DNA of 6,985 nucleotides from JBPESN01 sp051710625 (lineage in GTDB: Bacteria > Pseudomonadota > Gammaproteobacteria > Enterobacterales > Enterobacteriaceae). A model generated the notes under the pieces. The model was not told the origin of the DNA. It saw only the letters and a list, made by a program, of their open reading frames with translations, and did no database searches. Numbering within the stretch: position 1 is the first letter of the stretch; each line of letters starts with the position of its first letter. Where the stretch lies: the NCBI RefSeq assembly GCF_051710625.1, contig NZ_JBPESN010000098.1, positions 1 to 6,985 on the forward strand, in the 5' to 3' direction. The position numbers were made by a program, and so were the translations under genes. Of this stretch, positions 1-6,322 are shown in pieces.

Positions 1-501
1 GGTGCGGCGATGTGACGTATATCTGGACCGGGAAACGCTGGGCATACCTTGCGGTTGTTCTTGATCTGTTCGCGAGGAAACCGGTGGGCTGGGCTATGTC
101 GTTCTTCCCGGACAGCAGACTGACCATCAAAGCACTGGAAATGGCATGGGAAACGCGTGGTAAACCAGCCGGAGTGATGTTCCACAGCGATCAGGGTAGC
201 CACTATACGGGCAGGCAGTTCCGACAGTTGCTGTGGCGTTACCGGATCAAACAAAGCATGAGTCGGCGGGGTAACTGTCGGGATAACAGTTTGATGGAGC
301 GCTTCTTCAGAAGTCTGAAAAACGAGTGGATACCGGTAACGTGCTACAAACAGCTTCAGCGAAGCAGCTCATGAAATTACCGACTATATCGTGGGATATT
401 ACAACGTACTCAGGCCGCATGAATATAACGGTGGGTTGCCACCAAACGAATCAGAAAATAGACACTGGAAAAACGCTAACGCAGTGGCCAGTTTTAGTTG
501 A
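1..501 (+). pseudogene. IS3-family transposase OrfB, 5' cut by window edge, frameshifted
   Basis: OrfB carries the DDE integrase-type catalytic domain that moves the element. The visible part starts at the first catalytic Asp (W-C-G-D-V-T-Y-I), includes the second Asp in HSDQGSHYT and the Glu in MERFFRSLKNE. Exactly 35 residues separate the second D from the E, the classic D(35)E spacing. Reading is clean from the window start to about 347; one extra base within 348-351 then shifts the frame and gives an early stop at 372-374. The original frame resumes at 352 (SFSEAAHEITDYIVGYY...) and runs to a TGA at 499-501, just inside the IS end. Relative to the right copy it also has W to R and P to L changes before the catalytic Glu (NCRDNSLMERFF). 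Alternative: a programmed frameshift, but IS3 elements shift between orfA and orfB, not here. Confidence 0.88.
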
Positions 502-509
502 CCACTACA
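1..509 (+). mobile_element. IS3-family insertion sequence, 3' part (left copy)
   Basis: This is the downstream part of an IS3-family element; its 5' part lies before the window. It contains the second half of the OrfB transposase and ends at a short terminus ending in CA, as IS3-family ends usually do. The right boundary is set by comparison with the second copy: the block at 491-510 is repeated exactly, in reverse, at 6303-6322, after which the two flanks diverge. At 511 the sequence becomes gcvP coding DNA, so the element sits inside gcvP or at a rearranged gcvP junction. The exact last base is uncertain by one or two positions. I cannot name the IS or check for a target duplication, because the outer flank is not visible. 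Confidence 0.88.
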
Positions 510-510
510 A
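491..510 (+). repeat. Terminal end of left IS copy
   Basis: These 20 bases are an exact reverse complement of 6303-6322 at the inner end of the other IS copy. The stop codon of the transposase (499-501) lies within the end itself. The true terminus is probably the CA at 508-509; the final shared A at 510 may be chance. Confidence 0.75.
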
Positions 511-2888
511 CATCGCCTCGGCCTCGCTGCTGGATGAAGCCACCGCGGCGGCTGAAGCAATGGCGCTCGCCAAACGCGCCAGTAAACTGAAGCAGGCCAA
601 CCACTTTTTTGTCGCCGACGACGTGCATCCGCAAACCCTGGATGTCCTGCACACCCGCGCCGGTACCTTTGGCTTTGAACTGGTCATCGATAAGGCACAG
701 GCGGCGCTGGAGCGTCCCGATCCGTTTGGCGTGCTGTTGCAGTAGGTAGGCACCACCGGCGAACTACACGACTATCGCGCCCTGATGGCTGAACTGACGC
801 ACCGCAAAATCATCAGCTGCGTGGCGGCAGATATGCTCTCGCTGGTGCTGCTGGCGGCTCTCGGGGAGCAGGGCGCCGATGTGGTATTCGGCTCGTCGCA
901 ACGCTTCGGGGTGCCGATGGGGTACGGTGGCCCGCACGCGGCGTTTTTCGCCGCCCGTGATGAAATGAAACGCGCCATGCCGGGCCGAATTATCGGTGTT
1001 TCCCGCGACGCCGCCGGTGATACGGCTTTGCGCATGGCGATGCAAACGCGCGAGCAGCACATTACGCCGCGAGAAGGCGTAACTCGAACATTTGTACGTC
1101 GCAGGTATTGCTGGCCAATATCGCCGACCTGTATGCCGTCTATCACGGTCCGCAGGGGCTTAACATTGCCGGGCGTATTCACCAGCTGACAACGATTCTG
1201 GCGCAGGGGCTGCGCGCCGCCAGCCTGACGCTCAGGCACGATCGCTGGTTCGATACCCTGACTGTCGAGGTGGTCGATAAAGCGGGCGTGCTGGCGCGCG
1301 CCGACGCCGCCGGGATCAATTTGCGCAGCGACATTCACCGCGCGGTGGGCATCACCCTTGACGAAACGACCGTGCGCGAAGATGTGCAAATCCTCTGGCA
1401 GGTGGTGACGGGGACGACGGGCACCTTGGCTATCGACGCGCTGGATGCCGGCTGCGACGAGAGGTGATCCCGCCGGAATTGCTGCGCGCCACGCCTATCC
1501 TGACGCACGAGGTGTTCAACCGCTAGCATAGCTAAACGGAAATGATGCGCTATATGCATCGGCTGGCGCGCAAGGATCTGGCGCTGAATCAGACGATGAT
1601 CCCCCTCGGCTCCTGCACGATGAAGCTCAACGCCGCCGCCGAGATGATCCCTATTACCTAACCGGAGTTTGCCGAGCTGCATTTTTTCTGCCCCCCTGAA
1701 CAGGCGGCGGGGTATCAGCAGATGATAGCCCAGCTGTCGCGCTGGCTTATCCAACTGACCGGCTACGATGCCCTGTGCATGCAGCCAAACTCCGGCGCCC
1801 AGGGCGAATATGTCGGCCTGCTGGCCATTCGTCGTTATCATTAGAGCCGCAATCAGGGCGAGCGTCATATCTGTCTGATTCCCAGCTCCGCCGATGGCAC
1901 CAATCTGGCGTCGGCACAGATGGCCGGCATGTCGGTTACCGTGGTGGCTTGCGACAAGAATGGTAATATCAATTTGTACGATTTGCGCGCCAAAGCCGAA
2001 CAGGCCGGCGAGCAGCTATCGTGCATCATGGTGACCTATCCCTCGACCCACGGAGTCTATGAAGAAACCATTCGTGAAGTGTGCCAGATAGTGCATCAGT
2101 ACGGCGGCCAGGTCTATCTGGATGGCGCCAACATGAATGCGCAGGTGGGGATTACATCGCCAGGGTATATCGGCGCCGATGTGTCGCATCTCAACCTGCA
2201 TAAAACCTTCTGCATCCCCCACGGGGGCGGTCCGGGCATGGGTTCCATCGGAGTGAAAGCGCACCTGGCCCCGTTCGTTCCGGGTGGAGCTCGATGGTGT
2301 GCTTACCCGTCAGGAAGTGGTCAGCGCAGCGCCGTTCGGCAGCGCGTCGATCTTACCCATCAGCTGGATGTATATTCGTATGATGGGCGCGGAAGGGTTG
2401 AAACAAGCCAGGCATGTGGCCATTCTTAACGCCAATTATATCGCCACCCGGTTGCAGCAGGCCTATCCTGTGCTGTATACCGGCCGTCACGGCCGCGTAG
2501 CCCACGAATGTATCCTGGATATCCGGCCGCTGAAAGAGGCCACCGGCATTAGCGAAATGAATATCGCCAAACGCCTAATCGACTACGGTTTCCACGCGCC
2601 GACCGTGTCTTTCCCGGTAGCCGGCACGCTGATGGTCGAGCCGACCGAATCGGAAAGCCAGCTGGAGCTTGATCGCTTCATTGACGCAATGCTGGCGATC
2701 CGCGCCGAAATCCAGCAGGTGGCGGACGGCGTCAGGCCGGCGAGTGGTGCCATCCGTACGATCGTCAGATCGCGGCGTTCCCGGCCGGATATGGCGATAA
2801 ATACCAGCCGGCGGTGAAACGGCTGGACGATGTTTATGGCGACCGCAACTTGTTTTGCTCCTGCGTGCCATTGAGCGATTATCAGTAA
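511..2888 (+). pseudogene. gcvP: gcvP pseudogene: glycine dehydrogenase (decarboxylating), P protein
   Basis: GcvP is the PLP-dependent P protein of the cytoplasmic glycine cleavage complex (with GcvT, GcvH and Lpd); it decarboxylates glycine and passes the aminomethyl group to lipoyl-GcvH. Across three frames this region reproduces E. coli GcvP from about residue 142 (ASASLLDEATAAAEAM) to the natural C terminus (DRNLFCSC...SDYQ, TAA 2886-2888). Recognisable parts include QRFGVPMGYGGPHAAFF, GSCTMKLNAAAEM and the PLP-lysine motif LNLHKTF, with the Lys codon at 2202-2204. Lesions: in-frame stops at 743-745 (TAG), 1524-1526 (TAG), 1533-1535 (TAA), 1659-1661 (TAA) and 1842-1844 (TAG); single-base insertions near 1064 and 1080; a frame change near 1450-1463; a frame-changing deletion near 2283 after VPG; and a deletion of about 20 codons with frame change near 2735-2741. 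The SAHGTNPASA motif is altered and one Gly of the GGGGPG run is lost. The N-terminal 140 residues are missing at the IS junction. No functional product is plausible. Confidence 0.97.
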
Positions 2889-2916
2889 GCGTCATGGCCG
2901 CGTAGCGGCCTCACGC
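2889..2916 (+). terminator. Candidate hairpin just after gcvP stop
   Basis: A perfect 6-bp stem GGCCGC / GCGGCC with a GTA loop (2896-2910) starts eight bases after the gcvP stop; an outer GCGT / ACGC pair (2889-2892 with 2913-2916) could extend it across mismatches. The position suits an end-of-operon hairpin. There is no T-run after it, so it is not a canonical intrinsic terminator and may be decayed. The rest of the spacer to 2992 shows nothing else. Confidence 0.3.
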
Positions 2917-2992
2917 GCAGGACGGCCGGCATTCAGGCGGTAACCACCGCTCGGGCGCCGGCCGTGGGTGATGAATGCTGATGGCGCCGACG

Positions 2993-3656
2993 TCATGACA
3001 CCCGCCAACCGTTAACGGTGCTCCCTCTCCGGCCCGGCCCGGCCGCTACTTCAGCCAGCCCTCTTTGCTGTGCCTGCTGCAAATGTTGGCTGAGATGCGC
3101 CCACAGCGCCGGATACACCTCGGCGATAAAGGCGTTGAGCGTTAGCACCTGATCGAGAGTGATGCCGTTCTCCACCTAGCTCTGCCCCTGGTTATGCAGA
3201 TTTATCAGTACCGGCATCAGTCGGTCGATCATCAGGGCGAAACGGGCGCTGGGGGTTTCTCCCGCCTCATATTCCAGCCACAATTCATGAAACTGGCGCC
3301 ACTGCGGCGTTGGGCAGCAGCCCAAACAGCCGCTAAGCCGCTTTTGCCTCCAGCGCATGCACCACTTCGCGCCCCGCGAGGTCGTAGACCAGTACGTCAC
3401 CGGCGTCGATCTCGACGATATCGTGGATTAACGCCATTTGCGTCGCGCGGGTCATATCCACCCCGTCATCGGCATAGGGAGCGAGCGTCATTGCCGCGAC
3501 CGTAAAGTGCCGGCTGTGCTCCGCGGTGTTTTCCTGCCGCTGGGTATTGAGTACTTTGGTACGGCGTTGTATGTTTTTAAGCTTATCGATTTCGATGAGA
3601 AAAGCGACGATATCGGTCAGTTCACCGAATGCCAGCATGGAAGAGGTTACAGCCAT
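2993..3656 (-). pseudogene. HD-domain hydrolase pseudogene, YfbR-like (COG1896 type)
   Basis: Joined across its lesions this encodes about 220 codons of an HD-superfamily phosphohydrolase resembling the YfbR 5'-deoxynucleotidase group. The metal-binding pattern is visible: H47 in NTAEHS, H78-D79 in ALIHD, and the following EIDAGD with D84 and D87. I prefer the ATG at 3654-3656 because a GGGGA lies six to seven bases before it; an ATG 15 bases upstream (3669-3671) lacks such a site. Lesions on the reading strand: a TAG at 3333-3335 (between EAKAA and RLFGLLP), one extra base at 3310-3311 that shifts the frame after LLP, and a TAG at 3176-3178 where W is expected (GQS-W-VENGITLDQV). Position 49 (AEHSR) is probably W in the family. 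The last 20 or so residues look drifted, so the original stop is uncertain. The YfbR enzyme itself dephosphorylates deoxynucleoside 5'-monophosphates; the substrate of this relative is unknown. The gene reads toward the gcvP 3' end and diverges from yqfA. Confidence 0.85.
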
Positions 3657-3684
3657 CAGGTTCCCCGGCATAATCTAATTGAAC

Positions 3685-3699
3685 GGCCTAGTGTAGGCC
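3685..3699. promoter_or_regulatory. Perfect inverted repeat in divergent HD gene/yqfA spacer
   Basis: GGCCTA - GTG - TAGGCC forms a 6-bp perfect inverted repeat with a 3-base spacer. It lies about 30 bases upstream of the HD-gene start and about 170 bases upstream of yqfA, in the region where the divergent promoters should be. No T-run follows on either strand, so a terminator is unlikely. It could be an operator or a chance palindrome; I do not recognise a known regulator site. Confidence 0.3.
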
Positions 3700-3777
3700 A
3701 ATTCGCGCACGAACTCGACTGGTATAGCTTCGCCTTGGACAGCGCGGTTTTACAATTCTTCACCGTTTATTTTCAGC

Positions 3778-3818
3778 GTACACATGTACACTCAATTGCC
3801 TCTCGATTACCCTATACA
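3778..3818 (+). promoter_or_regulatory. Candidate yqfA promoter region with GTACA/TGTAC palindrome
   Basis: GTACA-CA-TGTAC (3778-3789) is a short inverted repeat, followed by a -10-like TATACA at 3813-3818, about 50 bases before the yqfA start. No good -35 hexamer lies at the usual 16-18 base spacing, so any promoter here would be weak or activator-dependent, with the palindrome placed about where an activator or repressor could bind. The assignment rests only on position and hexamer similarity. Confidence 0.22.
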
Positions 3819-3866
3819 CTGCATGCCCACGGACGAAAATATCTTTAAGCAGAGGTCAGAAAATTC

Positions 3867-4517
3867 ATGGGAAACAAATCATTAGCCAAAAGCTATTCTC
3901 TGGCGGAAGAAATTGCCAATAGCGTTAGCCACGGCGTGGGGGTGATCTTTGGTATTGTCGGCCTGGTGCTGATGCTTAATCAGGCAGGGGAGGCGGGCGC
4001 CAACACCCTCGCGCTGACCAGCTACAGCCTTTATGGCGGTAGTATGATTCTGCTCTATCTGGCGTCGACGTTGTATCATGCCATTCCCCATCCGCCGGCC
4101 AAACGCTGGCTGAAGAAGGTGGACCATTGCGCGATTTATCTGTTAATCGCCGGTACTTATACGCCGTTTTTGCTGATAGGACTGGCCTCGCCGCTGGCCA
4201 AATGGCTGATGGTGGTCATCTGGCTGATGGCGGCGGTCGGCATTATGTTCAAATTGGCGTTTGCGCATCGCTTTCGTGCCATCTCCATCATTACCTATCT
4301 GACCATGGGCTGGCTGTCGCTGGTGGTCATTTATCAGCTGGTACAACGGTTGCCCGCCGGCGGTGTCGCGCTGCTGGCCGCCGGTGGCGTGATTTACTCG
4401 CTGGGGGTGATTTTCTACGTTTGGGAACAAATACCGTTCAACCATGCGATATGGCATGGCTTTGTATTGGGGGGAACCGTTTGCCACTTTCTGGCGGTTT
4501 ATCTGTTTGTCACTTGA
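3867..4517 (+). CDS. trhA: YqfA/TrhA, hemolysin III family seven-helix membrane protein
   Basis: This is an apparently intact 216-residue protein, close to E. coli YqfA (219 aa) from SLAEEIANSVSHG at residues 11-23 to the C-terminal helix. About seven hydrophobic segments can be traced (roughly 22-38, 50-70, 88-106, 112-130, 137-156, 165-185, 193-214), placing it in the inner membrane. The PAQR/hemolysin III metal-site residues are all present: S67 and H71 in STLYH, D86-H87 in the DHCAIYLL motif, and H193 and H197 in NHAIWH, plus H207. The family is named after a Bacillus hemolysin; the E. coli protein has been linked to membrane energetics, and its precise reaction is not settled, so 'hemolysin' should not be taken literally. 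The ATG is preceded by AGAGGT at 3851-3856, a slightly long spacing. It stands alone, divergent from the dead HD gene and convergent with ygfZ. No frameshift or missing key residue is seen. Confidence 0.95.
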   Translation: MGNKSLAKSYSLAEEIANSVSHGVGVIFGIVGLVLMLNQAGEAGANTLALTSYSLYGGSMILLYLASTLYHAIPHPPAKRWLKKVDHCAIYLLIAGTYTPFLLIGLASPLAKWLMVVIWLMAAVGIMFKLAFAHRFRAISIITYLTMGWLSLVVIYQLVQRLPAGGVALLAAGGVIYSLGVIFYVWEQIPFNHAIWHGFVLGGTVCHFLAVYLFVT

Positions 4518-4570
4518 ACCGCGGCAGTTCGTCGCTATGCCTCGCGGACGGAAAGCGGGCCTGGCACCGC

Positions 4571-4593
4571 GCCCGGATCCCCGGGGCAGTTTT
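4571..4593 (+). terminator. Candidate yqfA terminator hairpin
   Basis: GCCCGG pairs with CCGGGGC around an ATCC loop, with one bulged G, and is followed by AGTTTT. It lies about 50 bases after the yqfA stop, in the convergent spacer with ygfZ. The T-run is short, so this is a weak candidate. The rest of the 4518-4660 spacer shows no gene. Confidence 0.3.
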
Positions 4594-4660
4594 CAAGCGA
4601 CAGCCTGCGGCGGCTGGGCGGGTCTGTTGGCCCTGTCCCGTTGACACTGGCGCGCGTCGC

Positions 4661-5647
4661 TTACTCGCCGATAGCGTACGGTAGCGGCTGCACGGACAAC
4701 GCGCCGGCGCTGTCGGCGCGCACGCGCAGCAGGCTGTCGGGCGCCAGGTCGTTATTCAACACCGCCTGCACCCAAACGCTGCCGTCCTCCAACTGACAGG
4801 CCGCCAGCACCGTACCGGTCCGCCGCCAATTGTCGCCCATCTTGAGTTCCAAATCGTCACCGGCGGCGGGAGGATGGCTGGCTTTGCCCGCCAGCCAGTA
4901 CAGGGCGCGTTTGTTAGTGCCGCGATACTTGGCGCGCGCCACCATCTCCTGGCCCGCGTAACAGCCTTTGTTAAAGCTGATGCCGTCCAGCGCCTGTACA
5001 TTGGCCGCCTGCGGGATAAACTGCGTGCCGTTGGCGCTGTCGATAACCGGATAGCCCGCCTCGATATCCAGCGCCAGCCATTGCTGGCTGTCGTTGAGCT
5101 GGGCCTGGCCTTCCAGCTTGTGCTGCAAGGCGTCGCACACGGCCGGCGTCGTTATCAACAAAAAGCGCGGCGCCGGCAGACTGAAATACAGCAACGTCGT
5201 GTCCTGATGGTGCGCCACCGGCTGAGGCGCATCGGGCACGCTGGTAAAGAGTCCGCCCAGCGCCGCCTGCGCCTGAAAACCCGCCACGCCCAGTAAAACC
5301 GCGTCATGGTCGGCGGCGATGGTCGTTTTGGAAAACACAGCGTATTTTTTCAGTTCGGCGAGCTGGCTGTCGCGCACGCTGCGTCGTTCGATAAACGCCA
5401 TCCCCTCGTGGTGATGAAACACGCACAGATGGCTGAACATTTTGCCTTTGGCATCGCAATGGGCGGCGAAACTGAAGCGATCGGCGTCCAGTGAGGCAAC
5501 ATCGCAGGTCAACTGCCCCTGCAGGTATTTTACGGTGTCCGCGCCGTTAAGCGTGATCAATGCCCAATCCTCCAGAGAAATAAGCGTCAGCGGCAGATAG
5601 CTTGAGGGCGCCGGCAAACGCGGCGGAAAAGGAACTTGAGATGACAT
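4661..5647 (-). CDS. ygfZ: YgfZ, folate-binding protein for Fe-S enzyme maturation
   Basis: This complete 328-residue protein matches the family length (E. coli 326 aa). YgfZ is a cytoplasmic GcvT-fold protein that binds folate and is required for full activity of several Fe-S enzymes, including the tRNA methylthiolase MiaB. The diagnostic motif K-G-C-Y-x-G-Q-E is present as KGCYAGQE at residues 227-234, with the functional Cys at 229, followed by VARAKYRGTNKRALYWL. Upstream lie the conserved blocks YLQGQLTCDV (41-50), CDAKGKM (64-70) and LDIEAGYPVID (193-203). The ATG at 5645-5647 has an AGGA seven bases before it. It is divergent from sdhE across a 209-bp spacer, as in E. coli, and convergent with yqfA. 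No damage is visible. Its retention beside a dead gcvP is notable, because YgfZ is related to GcvT of the same pathway. Confidence 0.97.
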   Translation of the reverse strand: MSSQVPFPPRLPAPSSYLPLTLISLEDWALITLNGADTVKYLQGQLTCDVASLDADRFSFAAHCDAKGKMFSHLCVFHHHEGMAFIERRSVRDSQLAELKKYAVFSKTTIAADHDAVLLGVAGFQAQAALGGLFTSVPDAPQPVAHHQDTTLLYFSLPAPRFLLITTPAVCDALQHKLEGQAQLNDSQQWLALDIEAGYPVIDSANGTQFIPQAANVQALDGISFNKGCYAGQEMVARAKYRGTNKRALYWLAGKASHPPAAGDDLELKMGDNWRRTGTVLAACQLEDGSVWVQAVLNNDLAPDSLLRVRADSAGALSVQPLPYAIGE

Positions 5648-5681
5648 GGGACAGTCCTATCAGTAGTCTGACAATAGCCTA

Positions 5682-5709
5682 ATGGTAAAAGGCCGCGAGG
5701 GGTTTGCAA
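5682..5709 (-). promoter_or_regulatory. Candidate ygfZ promoter
   Basis: On the minus strand TTGCAA (5709-5704) and TACCAT (5687-5682) are separated by 16 bases, each matching four of six sigma-70 consensus positions. The -10-like element lies about 35 bases upstream of the ygfZ start codon. This rests on weak hexamer matches only. Confidence 0.28.
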
Positions 5710-5796
5710 GTAGATCTTGCCTGCGAGTTTAGCGATACGTGCCCGGTATGAAATAAATAGCGCAGAATGTAGCGAAATGTGTCGTTTTGTCTCATG

Positions 5797-5819
5797 CCCC
5801 GGGTAAAACGGGGTAAACT
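5797..5819 (+). promoter_or_regulatory. Hairpin and -10-like element upstream of sdhE
   Basis: CCCCG - 7 bases - CGGGG (5797-5813) can form a 5-bp GC stem, and GGGTAAA occurs twice in near-tandem (5801-5807 and 5811-5817). The second copy runs into TAAACT (5814-5819), a -10-like hexamer about 38 bases before the sdhE ATG. No convincing -35 is seen at the proper spacing, so the promoter call is tentative. Confidence 0.22.
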
Positions 5820-5856
5820 AGCTGCAAGCGTAGCGGTTATAAGGGGAAATTTTTAG

Positions 5857-6123
5857 ATGGATATCACCAACAAAGCTCAAATCCACTGGGCCTGCCGCCG
5901 TGGCATGCGTGAGCTGGATATCGCCATTATGCCGTTCTTTGAACACGATTTTGACGCCCTGGATGACCAGGACAAGCAGCGCTTTGTCCGGCTGCTGGAG
6001 TGCGACGATCCCGATTTGTTCAATTGGCTGATGAACCACGGCCAGCCGGACGACGGCGAGCTGCGGCAGGTTATTACCCTGATTCAGACGCGAAACAAAG
6101 CCCGTGGCCCTTTGGCGATGTGA
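5857..6123 (+). CDS. sdhE: SdhE, FAD assembly factor for succinate dehydrogenase
   Basis: This 88-residue protein equals the E. coli length and is nearly the same sequence (IHWACRRGMRELD near the start, MPFFEH, LLECDDPDLFNWLMNHG in the core, IQTRN near the end). SdhE (formerly YgfY/CptB) is a small cytoplasmic protein that promotes covalent FAD attachment to SdhA, and to FrdA of fumarate reductase. The R-G-x-x-E motif essential for this is intact at residues 15-19 (RGMRE). AAGGGGA at 5841-5847 is the ribosome binding site, nine bases before the ATG. The last 20 bases overlap the start of ygfX, so the two were a translationally coupled operon; ygfX is now broken, but the overlap leaves the SdhE C terminus unaffected. 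YgfY was also proposed as an antitoxin to YgfX. Confidence 0.97.
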   Translation: MDITNKAQIHWACRRGMRELDIAIMPFFEHDFDALDDQDKQRFVRLLECDDPDLFNWLMNHGQPDDGELRQVITLIQTRNKARGPLAM

Positions 6124-6319
6124 TATCCAGGTCTCCTGGCGCACTCAGCTTTGCTCGCTGGCGTTTTACGGGATCCTGATTATGCTGATTTTACTCTCGC
6201 CCTGGCCGGAAAATTACGGACTGGTGTGGTTGAGGCTGGTACTGGTGGTGGTGTTTGAATGCATTCGCAGCCAGCGTAACATCATGTCGTGCCGCGGCGA
6301 ACTTGTAGTGGTCAACTAA
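6104..6319 (+). pseudogene. ygfX: ygfX (cptA) truncated by IS insertion
   Basis: The reading frame opens with GTG at 6104-6106 (MALWRCDIQVSWRTQ), matching the E. coli YgfX start (M-V-L-W-x-S-D-L-x-V-S-W-R-A-Q), and overlaps the sdhE end by 20 bases as in E. coli. Native sequence continues to about residue 67 (IRSQRNI...RGEL); the IS end then adds V-V-V-N and a TAA at 6317-6319. E. coli YgfX has 135 residues, so the C-terminal cytoplasmic half is gone. Two hydrophobic segments remain (about 16-32 and 39-52), so a 71-residue membrane stub could still be made. YgfX is an inner-membrane protein, reported in E. coli to inhibit FtsZ and MreB with YgfY/SdhE as antidote, and linked to SdhE function in Serratia; the toxin view is disputed. 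The missing 3' half may lie beyond the IS, outside the window. Confidence 0.9.
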
Positions 6320-6322
6320 AAC
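6303..6322 (-). repeat. Terminal end of right IS copy
   Basis: These bases are an exact reverse complement of 491-510 at the other IS copy. The element probably begins with TG at 6304-6305, and 6303 may be a chance match. The terminus supplies the last four codons and the stop of the truncated ygfX frame. Confidence 0.75.

Noticed and set aside
772..1868. Long open frames on the minus strand opposite gcvP (772-1389 and 1335-1868)
   Set aside because: They are shadows of the GC-rich gcvP codons; their translations are low in recognisable motifs, and the plus strand aligns to GcvP throughout.
3672..3866. Small RNA gene or riboswitch in the yqfA upstream spacer
   Set aside because: Only short palindromes are seen; no T-run terminator or recognised riboswitch core is present.
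4127..4684. Plus-strand open frame overlapping yqfA and extending into the convergent spacer
   Set aside because: It is out of frame with a clearly conserved membrane protein and has no motif or ribosome site supporting it.
5306..5494. Plus-strand small open frame opposite ygfZ
   Set aside because: It lies wholly antisense to a conserved intact gene and has no supporting start signal or motif.
5857..6319. Active SdhE/YgfX toxin-antitoxin module
   Set aside because: The YgfX cytoplasmic half is gone, and SdhE is well established as a flavinylation factor, so an active toxin pair is not supported.
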